This document shows, piece after piece, positions 1 to 10,969 of a stretch of 20,489 nucleotides of DNA. This DNA is from Carex sylvatica (Eukaryota > Streptophyta > Magnoliopsida > Poales > Cyperaceae). The notes beneath the pieces were generated by a model, which saw nothing but the letters and a program-made list of their open reading frames with translations, did no database searches and was not told where the DNA came from. Location: positions 1 through 20,489 of the forward strand of contig CAXKVR010000792.1 in NCBI GenBank assembly GCA_964058845.1, read 5' to 3'. Position numbers and translations under genes: made by a program. Numbering within the stretch: the stretch's first letter is position 1; every line of letters begins with the position of its first letter.

Positions 1-321
1 AATCATTAGATGTTTAATCTATATTAAAATGTGCTTGGAGACCAAATTTTATATTTTTTTGAATTTTTTTACTATTTACTAAGATGCTTTGAAAATTATT
101 ATTTTTATTAAAATTCTGCACCATTAAAAAACAGCGATTTTCAAACCATTTTAATAAATAGTAAAGAAATTTAAAAAAAATATAAAATTTGGTCTCCAAG
201 CACATTTTAATATAGATTAAACATCTAACGGTTGGAATCGGCTATTTTGAACTTTTAAACTAGAGATATGAGCGCGAATTAAAACACCCACATTAATTCA
301 CGAAATAGCGTAGCCTTACTC
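1..321. mobile_element. Foldback MITE copy 1, left end cut by window
   Basis: An imperfect palindrome centred near 110. The arm ATTAAAATGTGCTTGGAGAC at about 23-42 returns in inverse orientation near 192-211. The right arm continues through a segment reading AACTAGAGATATGAGC and ends in TAGCCTTACTC on a TA tract. The same right end occurs in the copy at 15580-15981, which puts both in one subfamily. The left tip lies outside the window. No transposase is encoded, so this is a non-autonomous element. The short minus-strand open frame inside it is only the palindrome read through. Confidence 0.8.
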
Positions 322-345
322 TATATATATATACATATATATATT
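322..345. repeat. TA microsatellite abutting MITE copy 1
   Basis: A nearly pure TA/AT run interrupted by one CA step. It directly follows the right terminus of the foldback element, as TA runs do next to most other copies in this window. Confidence 0.85.
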
Positions 346-359
346 TTATCAGGTTCGCA

Positions 360-1266
360 AATTTTACCGAAATTTTTATAAATACCCAAAAAAAATATAA
401 AATTACGGAATCTACCCACTGTTTTTTTTTTTTTTTTTTTTTTGAAAAAAAATTACATTTCCGGTTAACGGTGCACCGGATTTTTTTTTTTTTTTACAGA
501 AATTTTTTTTTAAACAGAATTTTTTTATATTAAAATATTAGAAATGTTGAATATATTTCTTTGAAAATAGATGGAATACAATATAATTTGATTTATTAGA
601 AAGACTGCAACAAATAACCCGGAACAATATTTTTCATGCCGGATTTTTCGCGGCCGTAAGAAAAATTAATATATATTTTTATGTGTTATTGGGAAAAAAT
701 AAAAATGCTTAGATTCTGAGTTATTGATTCCGATTAAAAAGTCACTTCTAGGTAATTCAGAAAATATTGTGATCTTTCTAGTACATTTAATTTATTAAAA
801 GTTGTATCTATTTTGAGAATTCTTTTGAATAACAACCATTAAATAAATTAAAGTTTTTGTTTTTTTTTTCAAAAAATATATTAATTTTTCTTACGGCCGC
901 GAAAAATTCAGGTTGAAAAATATTGATCCGGGTTATTTGTTGCAGTCTTTCTAATAAATTAAATTATATTGTATTCCATCTATTTTCAAAGAAATATATT
1001 CAACATTTCTAATATTTTAAAAAAAAAATTTCTGTTTAAAAAAAAATTTCTGTAAAAAAAAAAAAAAACTAATCCGGTGCACCGTTAACCGGAAATGTAA
1101 TTTTTTTTCAAAAAAAAAAATCCGGTGAATGGTTAACCGGAAATTTGTCTCAAATCCGGTTATTGGATAACCGGATTGGGCATTTTTCGAATTTCATTCA
1201 AACAGTGGGTAGATTCCGTAATTTTATATTTTTTTTTTGGTATTTATAAAAATTTTGGCAAATTTT
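360..1266. repeat. Long inverted repeat with about 190-nt spacer
   Basis: The left arm (about 360-680) and right arm (about 871-1266) are inverted copies. Matching blocks are ATAAATACC, GGAATCTACCCACTG, TTACATTTCCGGTTAACG, CGGTGCACCGGAT, TAGAAATGTTGAATATAT, ATAGATGGAATACAATAT, AAAGACTGCAACAAATAACC and TCGCGGCCGTAAG. The right arm carries about 85 extra bases (about 1108-1195) containing two more CCGGTTA-type motifs. The spacer (681-870) is AT-rich and noncoding. A transcript across it would form a long hairpin. It is probably a non-autonomous foldback transposon or part of a larger one. No coding capacity or clear target duplication was seen. Confidence 0.75.
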
Positions 1267-1290
1267 AACTGTCGAAATCAGAATAGAAAT

Positions 1291-2212
1291 TTCGCAGCTT
1301 AAACCTGCGAAACTAACTTTACTGGTTCCGCAATTTAAATTTGCATAATTTTTTTTCATTTTAGTTGCTTGGTCGAAGAGAAATTCAACACAATTGTAGA
1401 CAACAGGACAAGCAGAAATTTTTATCTTTACCATTTAAAAAAAATCATTTAACCACCATTTAAAAAAAAAAAAAAAGTGTATCAAGTTTGCAAATTTAAC
1501 TACGGAGCTAGAAGAGAGATTTGACAGTTTAAACCTGCGAAACTAACTTTACTGGTTCCACAATTTAAATTTGCATAACTTATTTTCCATCTTAGTTGAC
1601 TGGAAGTATCTCTTAATATTAGTTTAAAAGTATACCTCTTGATTAAAAAATATTACTTTTGTCTAACCGGATTAGAAAATTGTGCTTGATTGATGAGAAA
1701 TTCAACACAATTGAAACAGAACTTAGATTTATTGTCAACCAGTGCGTATTCGGGATGGCGCAAGGAGGGGCAGTATTATTTATGCTTTGAGATTCGTGCC
1801 AAGTTAAAATACAGATCATGAACGGTCTGTTTCAATTGTACTCAGGAGATCTGAATTAATTCACGTGATTGCCCACTTGATCTCCAAATAAAATATTATT
1901 TTAATAACAATAGAAAAGTAGAGAAAACACACATCTACATGTTAAATAAAACCCAACCAATGTAGAAAGAGAGAAGTTTGAACAATAAAAAAAAAAAAAT
2001 AAATAGTTGGATTTGTAGAATTTAACAAAATAGTTCCGCAGTTAAAATTTACAGAACCAGACAGTAAAGGTGGTTCCGTCAGTTTAAACCGCAGAACCGA
2101 TTAAGTTTCACAAGTTTAAATTACGAGACGGTCCAACTAATTCTACAGTTTAAACTTACGAACTTAGTATGCTAACTAGTAATTTAAACTATCGTATTTT
2201 AAACTTGCGAAC
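1291..2212. repeat. Array of about ten near-palindromic ~22-bp units
   Basis: Units with half-site TTCGCAAGTTT around a central TTTAAA occur near 1291-1312, 1326-1348, 1521-1542, 1556-1578, 2033-2058, 2072-2098, 2106-2128, 2141-2163, 2176-2196 and 2194-2212. The first two and next two units belong to a direct duplication, 1299-1367 repeated at 1529-1597 with few differences. A further half-site GTTCGCAA occurs at 353-360, facing the last unit's TTGCGAAC (2205-2212). Clustered degenerate motifs like these resemble subterminal transposase-binding repeats of plant DNA transposons. That assignment is inferred. Confidence 0.65.
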
Positions 2213-3070
2213 AATCAACAATTAATTGTCATTTTTTTTTTATCTGATTATGATAGATGTTTTTATTATAATTTCTAATATATTTTTGCTGACTACTATT
2301 TTCGTCCTAGCATGGACAAACTTGTTAACAATAAAGTGATAGTTAGACCTAGAATCTTCACAAATGTTACACATGAGAAGTATACATAAATTTCTCCATG
2401 TTTGGGGTTGACGTTTAATATTATTTTTTGAATTTTCGCACATTACAACAAATTGTTGGCAACAAGCAAGCCAAAAAAAAGAAGAAGAAGTGAATTTATC
2501 GTTATAATATGCTGATATATAGAGTATCAATTAATTAGTTTTCAATTCAACTCTACTACGAACACTAATAAGAGTTTATAATGCAATTTTTCACAAGGAG
2601 GACTATCCATTAATTGGTCTATATTATTTTATTATCTAAGAAAAAACTATGTCATATTGGTTTCTGTCTCAAATTTTTTATCATCGATATATATAGATTA
2701 TTTTATCACAAATAAAATTTATTTTTATCATTTTGTTGGTGCAGAGAAACATATGAACCATTTTAATGACAATAGTGAACATGTTTGTTTATGGTTATGG
2801 TTTTGGCATGACATAATATGCAGCAAAATAACTAAGACATAAAATACTAATTGACATAGTGATTCAAAATGGTGGAATCTTATATTCATTTTTTAAAAAG
2901 AAAGGTCGAATCCATGTACACGTTTAAGGAATCCAGATGCTAAGTAGTAACCATCAAAAGGCAAACAATAATTTTCTTCTTCTATGGCTTTTTTTTCTAA
3001 TCAAAATAGAAAAGAAAAAGAAAAAAAGAGGAAAAGGTTTACTCATAAGTATTACATGCCATGTCTATTA
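2213..3070. other. Intergenic region upstream of CHY1-like gene
   Basis: AT-rich DNA with no recognisable gene. The open frames here (minus strand 2240-2530; plus strand 2657-2842 and 2937-3131) show no known motif or plausible composition. A short purine-rich stretch lies at about 3005-3037. The region presumably carries the upstream promoter of the gene starting at 3174, but I could not support specific elements. Confidence 0.5.
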
Positions 3071-3075
3071 TCTAT

Positions 3076-3082
3076 TATATAG
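3076..3082 (+). promoter_or_regulatory. TATA box of the CHY1-like gene
   Basis: TATATAG followed by a GA repeat, 92 nt before the ATG at 3174. Transcription would start about 30 nt downstream, near 3108-3115, giving a 5' UTR of roughly 60-65 nt without an upstream ATG. No other good TATA box lies at a suitable distance. Confidence 0.55.
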
Positions 3083-3173
3083 AGAGAGAGATGCCCAAGT
3101 TTTTCTCAAGAAGCCTTTTGTATTGCAATAGATTTTTCAGATCGAGAGGGGAATCTAAAAAGAGAGAAAAAAG

Positions 3174-6100
3174 ATGGCATCTCCAAGCTATGCAAGAGTA
3201 TTAGATGAGCAACAACAGGTTAGCATTTTTTTTCCTTCTATGAAAAGATTAGCATGTTATTATTTCGATCAGAACTTGTACAATCTAATCTCCATAATGG
3301 GAATGAGGTAGATGAAACTTTTTAATTGACAGAATAGCACAATGACCACATGGTACATTTCTAGTTTTAGTTTTATGATATTTACTAATAAATAAAATTT
3401 CATTCACTTCTGACTTGACAGATTATTGTGGAAGGAAATTCAAATGCAAGGACAATAACACTCAACAGGCCCTCCAAGTTGAATTCAATGGGATACCAAA
3501 TGGTACATGTGATCAAATTATTTGCAATTAGTAATTTTACCTTCAGTAACATTACTGACAGTAAGGTTAACTATTTTAGAAGGAGCAAAAACAAAAGATG
3601 TATTATTCTAAGTATGAAGATTGAAAACATACAATCTACTCTTTTTTAATTTGCTCATGTTAGAAATCTTCCCTCTGTTAAAACCTTAAAGCAGAGTTAT
3701 ATATCTTAATTCAGAAATTTATTATAATTAGGATTCTGATTGGAACAAATTATCCAATTATTCTTGGCATTTTAGATTTCCCAGCTAACAGATGAGCTTT
3801 TAGCACTGGAGAAGAAACCCAATTTCAAGATCTTAATTGTAAAGGTAATCATCTCTAGTTTATTCAGATGCTTTTGGCCCATGCTAATCATCAACAACTT
3901 CAATTAGTAAAGGTTTATACATCATCTTAATGCCTACTAGAGTTCTTCAAAATCAAGATAATAATTCAAAATTTTTAATTAAGAGCAAAGATACATCTGC
4001 GTTTCGGCCAATAGCAGCAGTTGGCAGCTGGTTGGTCCTATCATCTCCCCTTTCATACAATTTATCTAGAAACTTTACAAGGCAGAATGTGATACAATTT
4101 CTTATTAATTTAGTATTATTATTTAGTTAGTAAACGATGTCATTATTAGATTTTAGGATATAGCCTGAGAAAATTTAAGATAAAATTACAGGGCAAAGGA
4201 AGAGCATTTTCAGCTGGCGGAGATAATACTGGTATATGGTTGTGCATGACCAAAGGTGATGATCAAATTGTACTGCAAATTAGATAATAATTAATATAGG
4301 TCCCTTGATTAGATCTATTGAATGTCTATGTACATAACATGAGTACCGGTTTTGTTCGATAAATTAAAATTTTCTGGTACACCGAATTTGACTGATCAAC
4401 AAATAATGGTATCGGCATTTACTTTGTTCTTTGGAGTTTCTGTTCCATATCATGATGTTTACCATTTACTAAGCAACCAAATAACCCAAACTTAGTGATG
4501 TAGTTATATATATAGGAAATATAACAACAGAATTGCTCAAAACACCAAATCAAAAATAGGTGTCAGACAAAATGATCGACCAAACCTAGTATTAGATGTG
4601 TGATGCATATATGAATAGATGCCATTGTTCATAAATTAATAGTCGCTTGCTAAAATTTTATTAAATAAAAGGTGATTGGACTTTTGGAAGCTATTACTAC
4701 AAGAAGTACGTTACGTTGAATCATATCATGTCAACATACAAACATCCTTCGGTTAGTTGTGCATATACATATTTTACCAGCAGTATCAACTATTTTCTGG
4801 TTTTACATTGTTCAAAAAATTAAGTGTCTAATTTTAATTTGTAAAAGGTGTTTATATCAAATGGAATTCTAATGGGGGCAGGAGCAGGTTTCTTCCTGAA
4901 TGGAAGGTTCCGTATTGTAACAGAAAATACGGTACGATTGGAAATATCATGTTTTACATATTAGTTGTTTTAATTGTGTATGATAGTGACAGCTAAACAA
5001 AAAGGGTGTCTCCAATCAATAAGTTTGATATCAAATATTTGAGTAACTTGCTGTTATTTTGATGTCCTGTAAATAAACCATTCCTTAGTTTGTTTATCAA
5101 TTTGCTTGACAAGGTGCCTGATTAGACTTATACAAAAGGGGTTATAATTAACTAACTGAAAATTTCAGATAATCTGCTTACTTTACTCTACAGGGATTAA
5201 CAAAATGGTTTATTGACTGGGGAAACTAAATAGAAAAAGGATGTGCCTTCTGTAGGCATGCAAGATCTCTGTTTTATAAGTTCCATACTTTTACTAAATA
5301 GAAAGCAACTTATATTACGATCGAAATAATTTGAGGTGATTGTATGTGATTTGATATAGGTCTTTGCAATGCCAGAAACACAAATAGGCCTTTTTCCTGA
5401 TGCTGGGGCTTCTTACTTTCTTTCCAGACTCCCTGGTTTTTACGGTAATTTTATTTAACTTCTCCTTTAAATTCTACTAGTTATTACGATTGGTTCATCG
5501 CTTTTTTTTCTTAAAAAAATGCTATTATTTGACATAAGTTAAGAATCAATAATAGTAATATCTCTAATTAGGTGAATACATTGGTCTAACTGGTACAAGA
5601 TTGGATGGTATCGAGATGGCGGCCTGTGGATTGGCAACACATTTTGTTTCCTCCAAGGTATATGATTCTGTTACACATCTTGATAAACTTACTCATGATT
5701 AAAGCACAAATGCGATGTATTGTTATTCTTTCAAGAAACAAAGAAAGAAATAAAGTATATATATTTTTAACTGTTGGAGACATATTTTGGTCTTAAAAAA
5801 ATGTGTTTTTATTTTTTTCCATAGAATTTAAGGAAGCTAGAAGAATCATTGAATAAGATAGATACGGATGACCCAAGCATTATTGACATGGTAATAAATC
5901 AGCATGCAGAGAACCCATCATTGAGGGAAGGATGCTCTCTTCTCAAGTTAGTTGTCATAAAGTTTATTTAGAGCTTAGTTATGTTTGAGTGTAATATTAA
6001 TAACAAACAGACTCCTCACTTGTTGTTGGCCAAAAAAGTACATTTGTAAAAGGCATTATTACTTAATTGTTAGACTAAGATTATGACACAACACCGTAAT

Positions 6101-7229
6101 CAGTTATTACAGGTCAGACACAATCGACAAATGCTTTTCTGAAGGATCAGTTGAAGAAATCATAACCTCTTTGGTAAGCACACAAGAAGTTTCATCAACA
6201 AAGAGGAGACATTTCATTACAATTTTGCTTTCTTCCCTCAGATATGTGATGATCTATAATATTTTATTTGCCTGACTTTCCAGCAAAAAGAGGTTGCAGT
6301 TGACCAGAAAGATTGGATCTCTGCTGCAATTAAGACAATGAAACAGGCATCCCCAACAAATCTCAAAATATTTCTCAGATCGGTAAAATCTCATATGCAA
6401 ATATAATTTAACAGAGAATTGGTCAGTTATTTTTCTTTCTATGAATAACTAACTAAAATGGCTTTTGATGTTTCATTGTATACATATGGAGCAGATCAGA
6501 CAAGGCCGGAACCAAACTTACAAGGAATGCATACAACGGGAATATATTATGTTTTCGCATGCCGTGAGACGAACCATCACTGGAGATGTATTTGAGGTCA
6601 TTAAAATTTGGCACAACAGTCTTGTTTAAATTTAAATTATATATTTTTCTTGAAAGTTGCATAAATTATATATTTACCTCTGCATACATTTATTTTTTGC
6701 ATGCAGGGTGTAGCAGCGAAATTAATTGACAAAATCGGATCCCCGAAAGTATGCTTGATTCTCAACATATATTTTTCCAATTCATGACTTTTTTTTCAAG
6801 ATTCTTATCTGTTGAAAAATCTGATAATTTTATTTCGGCTTTTCTAATAACACTTAGAAAGGGATCAGTTGGCAATTCTTTATTTTGAAAATCTTAAAAA
6901 AAAGTTCAAATTTAAAATCCAATATAACAAACATAATCTATAGCATCTACATAATCTTTCACTGTACATCAAGTGCCTTGAAATTTCAACAGTTCAAAAT
7001 GTACGATCCTTGATCCATCAACAAAAAATACTAAAGATTAAGTTGCCTGAGATTTCGATGAACCTTTTTCTTTTAATGCTTGCAGTGGGACCCACCGACT
7101 CTTGCACAAGTCACAGATGAGATGCTGGACAAGTGTTTCAAACCAATCAAGGATGAGAGTTGGCCACATTTAAACCTCCCTTCTGAAAAGAATATCATTT
7201 CTGAAGCTCTGCTTTCAGCAAGACTATGA
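3174..7229 (+). CDS. Peroxisomal 3-hydroxyisobutyryl-CoA hydrolase-like (CHY1-like), 14 exons
   Basis: Reconstructed coding exons: 3174-3218, 3422-3502, 3776-3844, 4192-4255, 4672-4751, 4848-4931, 5360-5444, 5572-5657, 5825-5946, 6113-6173, 6284-6382, 6495-6596, 6707-6748, 7086-7229. They total 1164 nt and 387 residues; all introns are GT-AG and phases join without frameshift. The protein is a crotonase-fold thioesterase: TLNRP at 28-32, GRAFSAGGD at 68-76, MGAGAG at 122-127, FAMPET at 143-148, [18 protein letters not shown] at 151-168. E147 and D155 match the catalytic pair of HIBCH enzymes. The C-terminus ARL is a PTS1 signal, so it should act in peroxisomes, where CHY1 releases 3-hydroxyisobutyrate during valine breakdown. 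Length fits the family (CHY1 is about 378). Exon 4 uses the donor at 4256; an earlier GT at 4232 would delete eight aligned residues. Odd: the middle Gly of MGGGAG is Ala, and a usually acidic contact residue is Tyr99, so the exact substrate is uncertain. Confidence 0.92.
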
Positions 7230-7299
7230 CTGGTAGAGATCACAGTTTCAGAGCTGCATGCCAGAATTTATTAGTATATGGCTTTGTAGTGAGAAAAGT

Positions 7300-7305
7300 A
7301 ATAAA
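7300..7305 (+). terminator. Polyadenylation signal AATAAA of the CHY1-like gene
   Basis: AATAAA lies 71 nt after the stop codon and is followed by a GT/T-rich stretch (TGTTGTTGGTGCTCTT). A second AATAAA at 7424-7429 could serve as an alternative site. The 3' UTR would then be about 90-220 nt. Confidence 0.5.
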
Positions 7306-9410
7306 TGTTGTTGGTGCTCTTATAGTACAACATCTGCTAATAGATCATGATACTGTACTTCCAATAGACAAAACAACTTTTATTCTAGTAAATTGAAGCA
7401 AATTAGAATCTAAGAAAGTTCTCAATAAACAATTTTAATCAGTCTCCTAAACAAAGTAGTGGCTATGATTTAGAGAAATAAGTTTCACAAACCATTGCTG
7501 ACATGTTATGCCTATGATTTTTTCCTAAAAGGAGGCTCAAGAAATCAATCCGTAACTAAAACTTAACTGATCTATGACCCGATCATCGCCAGCAGTTGGC
7601 CCAGTTTGCCATCTAGTAAAAAAACCTGAGACACTGACTTGATCAATTAACCGTTTGTGGTTAGTCTTAGCTTGGTGAGCTCTGGTCGAGTCAGTTGGAC
7701 TGTCAGACATGAATGGTCCATATCTGCATGAGTTGTTTGATTTAGATTGTATGCAAGTGTACAAAAGCTGTAGCACAATTGCACAAAGCACATCAGAGCC
7801 GTCAATTTTAACTATTTTGAAATCACCTATTGTGCCGAGCTTCCAGGCATACATGCATGATTGTGCTCACATGTTCTACTGTTTATATTACTACCATTTG
7901 TGCTAACTTTCTTTTATCTTGGTTCAGAGCTGGATTGTTTCGCTTTCATTTCTTACAAGTCCTAATAGAGTAAAAGCAAAAGATTATCGCGGTCACAAAG
8001 CCACATGAATTTCAACAAACAAATGACTTTACTGAATACTTGCACACACAAGAAAAATATCAAACTTCTGACCAATAATACACTTTTGATTTAAAAACAG
8101 ACACAACAATGAAAACAGGGAGCAACTGCAAACCAAAGAAGATAACATTAAATTATATTTAATTTCTTTCTAGTATTTTAGGTGGAACTAATTTTAGTTG
8201 TGTGAACACATTAATATAAGGACATAAGACTTGCTTCAATGCCTGCTACCAGACAAACACATCTATTTACTACTGAGCAAAATTGTTAATTACGTTCCTC
8301 ATTTTAAAAATCAAATTTGGGGAGTCATCATTTTTGTTTGTATTGACTTTATTTACTCAATAGTTTGATCTTTGAAAATACCTAACCCAATTTCAATCTT
8401 AATTGATCTGCTTCTCTCTAACTGTACCAATCCACAGATAGTCCAACAATTAATATGAATCATCAATTTATGATTGAAAATTCAAGATCCGTCAACAACG
8501 GGTCTCAAGTGCTCAACATTTTAAATTTGAGAACTACCTAAGGCCAAGCTATTCATTTAACAGTATCTTTGTTGCCAATCTGACTTGGTCAGACGACCCT
8601 CGTTTCCTTGAATCATCGAATGAACTACTCCATACAGATATAGAGGCTGCCAACCTGTTTCACTGTGCCAAGCAAAGAGGACCACGCAACACACGCACTG
8701 TCACTTCACGTACATAATCTGTATAATATTTGTAATTTCGACAATGATGTACCGTATGAAGGATACACTGGTCAGCAAATTGGGGTCTTGTACTGTGACA
8801 AGCAACTCCTGACAAATATGTGGGTCTCTGTCATATACATATAAGTGAGTTGAATAATCATGAAGTTGAATTTCAAATTGTGATCATGAACTTTGGGAAG
8901 CAATATATTAACTCATCCACGCAAAGATAATTGTAACACGCGTCTAAACTTTTAATGTGCATTTTGTTTTAACAAACATTCATGGTGAAAATATTAACGT
9001 AGAGAAAATAACTTTCTTTTTTATTAAAAAAAAAGTGTATTTTGTCTGTTTATTTTATTAATAGATTGAAAATATAATTTACATGAAATGTATTGATTGA
9101 AGATAAAAAAAATATGGTACAATCTAAAAAGCGTAAATACATACTTTTTTTTTTTTCAAATTTTAAAAAATGTTTTAGAACTGCGTTGTCTAAACGTGCT
9201 CATACCTCCGAAATTTCGAATGTAAATGGGAAGTCTGCCGAATACCCAAAAAAGTCCACATTTCAAATTCTACTAAATTCATGGTCAAATGCATGTTCTG
9301 AAACAGATAAGTTCAAGCATGAGACTTTCTTTCTTGTAGAATAGCAAATTATACGTATGCATACGACTGAATATACAAAGGCGGGATAATAGGTGTCTAT
9401 CATTGAAGAA
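7306..9410. other. Intergenic region without recognisable genes
   Basis: About 2.1 kb of AT-rich DNA downstream of the CHY1-like gene. I see no conserved protein motif, RNA gene or clear inverted repeat. Overlapping opposed frames at 7537-7854 (-) and 7709-7906 (+) and the lysine-rich frame at 9093-9344 (+) have no recognisable domain and are not called as genes. Confidence 0.5.
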
Positions 9411-9433
9411 GTGTGTGTGTGTGTGTGTGTGTG
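9411..9433. repeat. GT microsatellite
   Basis: An uninterrupted GT run of about eleven units. It is the only long GT/CA run in the window and is potentially length-polymorphic. Confidence 0.95.
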
Positions 9434-9564
9434 CCAATGCAGGTACAGGACATCGATCGGTACTAACTTTTTTGGTGGTTTCCATGGCAGGGTAAGTGAA
9501 ACATCGTCGCCACTGTCAGGAATATCTTTCCTTAGAGCTTAGACTACTTAATATATAATATATA

Positions 9565-9987
9565 GAGATGGACTTGGGTGAGCCATGGCTTATTTTGCGT
9601 TGGTGAGCCATGGCTCATTTTAGCTATTTTGAAAATTCAAACAACCGATCCGAACCGTTCATCTTGTTCTCCATATTAAAATGTGCTTGGAAACCAAATT
9701 TTATATTTTTTGGAATTTTTTTACTATTTATTAAGCATTTTTTAAAATTGCTGATCCGATGGTCCAGAAAATTTTACTGTTTTTTACTGTTCATAGCAAA
9801 ACAGCAATTTTAAAAAATACTTAATAAATAGTAAAAAAATTCTAAAAAATGTAAAATTTGGTCTCCAAGCACATTTCAATATAGAGATCACATTTAACGG
9901 TTTGGATCGGTCGTTTGGACTTTCAAAATGAAAATACGGCGTGGAGTACAAACGCTTGGTGAGCCATGGCTCACCCAAGTCCATCTC
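9565..9987. mobile_element. Foldback MITE copy 2 (CCATGG-tip type)
   Basis: The 26-bp terminal inverted repeats at 9565-9590 and 9962-9987 match perfectly: GAGATGGACTTGGGTGAGCC at the left, its complement ending in CCATCTC at the right. Inside lies the family core: GATCCGAACCGTTCATC, ATTAAAATGTGCTTGG, then TTTACTATTTATTAAG, mirrored by AATAAATAGTAAA and TGGTCTCCAAGCACATTT. Both sides are TA-rich: left TAATATATAATATATA, right a TA run. The left tip is partly duplicated, since TGAGCCATGGCT recurs at about 9604. It has no coding capacity. Confidence 0.88.
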
Positions 9988-10010
9988 ATAATATATATAT
10001 ATATATATAT
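9988..10010. repeat. TA microsatellite between two MITEs
   Basis: An AT run of about eleven units, with one doubled A, that separates two unrelated foldback elements. It touches the right end of one and the left end of the next. Confidence 0.9.
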
Positions 10011-10446
10011 GAGCAAAGTTAGGGTGTGATGTGCTCCCCAAGAGAGTTTGGTAAGCACAACTCCAAAAATATATCGGATCGACGTCAAACGCCGAATCCA
10101 AACCGTTGAAATTAATCCTTGTACTTACCAAGAGAGTGATGCATATACATGCAAAATTTTGAAAGTTTCGAGTTTATTTGCTACACGGTCAAGTGATCAA
10201 AAAAATAATAAAAATTGAATATATAAAACAACTTATAAATTAACTTATAAAATATTCATTTCTTTGACCGCTTGACCGTGTAGCAAATAAATTCAAAACT
10301 TTCAAAATTTTACATGTACATGTATCACTCATCAAGTACATGAACTTCAATAATTTGAATTTGATGTTTGAAGTCGATTCGATAAACTTTTGGAGTTGTG
10401 CTCACCAAACTCTCTTGGTGAACACATCACACCCTAGCATTACTTT
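10011..10446. mobile_element. Foldback MITE of a second family
   Basis: The element is nearly palindromic over its whole length. The left tip, with TAGGGTGTGATGTG and AAGAGAGTTTGGT (about 10018-10052), is matched inversely by ACCAAACTCTCTTGGTG and CACATCACACCCTA (about 10404-10436). The inner arms match too: GCAAAATTTTGAAAG and TTTGCTACACGGTCAAG on the left against CTTGACCGTGTAGCAAA and CTTTCAAAATTTTAC on the right. The centre is near 10230. It lacks the GTGCTTGGAGACC core of the other family but has the same TA-tract flanks on both sides. No transposase. Confidence 0.85.
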
Positions 10447-10969
10447 TATATATATGTATATATATATTGTAAAAGATGTAGCAGCCACGACACTATTAGC
10501 TGCATTTGATGTCTATGGTCATGTACAGCGCATAGAACAAACTGTACGCTCCCGATACAGTTGTTCGTACCTGAAACAAAATTGTTAGGCAATAGATCCA
10601 TAAAAGTCAATTTATTTGTAACCATTCTTTTGAATTCCTCCTTTTTTTTGCATGGTTAAAAGTCTATGAAACACTTATCTAATGAGATAAATACAAGATT
10701 GAGTTCAAGATGGACATATAAGCCACTCCATTGGGTTGCCTAGTCATTTGTAATTTTTAATATTATTGAACCCATTATTTTTATTAAAAAGTACATCTTA
10801 AATTCTACACATTAATATTCAATATACATTTCAAACCGCAATAATCACTTTTAATTAATTGAGCATAAAATTAACAGTATACAATATATAATTATTTTAT
10901 ATGTAAGTTTAATGTTGGATTAATGATCCAACAAGAAGAACCTGGTTCTGTAGGAAGCCATGACATTTG
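10447..10969. other. Intergenic segment with TA tract and no gene
   Basis: It begins with a TA run (about 10447-10468, one G) abutting the preceding MITE. A small imperfect inverted repeat follows at about 10510-10568 (AGAACAAACTGTACG against CGATACAGTTGTTCG). The rest is AT-rich with no recognisable coding or RNA signal. The plus-strand frame at 10340-10588 runs out of the MITE and is not a gene. Confidence 0.5.

Noticed and set aside
1862..1867. CACGTG G-box
   Set aside because: It lies 1.3 kb upstream of the CHY1-like start, within repeat-derived DNA, and a 6-bp match at that distance is not evidence of regulation.
353..2212. LTR retrotransposon or CRISPR-like array
   Set aside because: The long repeats at 360-1266 are inverted, not direct, and the 22-bp units are degenerate, irregularly spaced and in a plant genome. 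No polymerase motif or primer-binding site was found.
3428..3649. 73-codon single-frame reading containing [19 protein letters not shown]
   Set aside because: It is exon 2 of the CHY1-like gene read into the following intron; the donor at 3503 ends the real coding part.
4192..4231. Shorter version of CHY1-like exon 4 ending at an earlier GT
   Set aside because: It keeps the frame but removes eight residues that align without gaps to other plant CHY1 proteins; the donor at 4256 gives a full-length match.
7537..7906. Opposed overlapping open frames of 105 and 65 codons downstream of the CHY1-like gene
   Set aside because: No conserved motif on either strand; the overlap of two unrelated frames is expected by chance.
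9093..9344. 83-codon lysine-rich open frame
   Set aside because: Low-complexity start, no domain, no promoter or splice context; probably chance.
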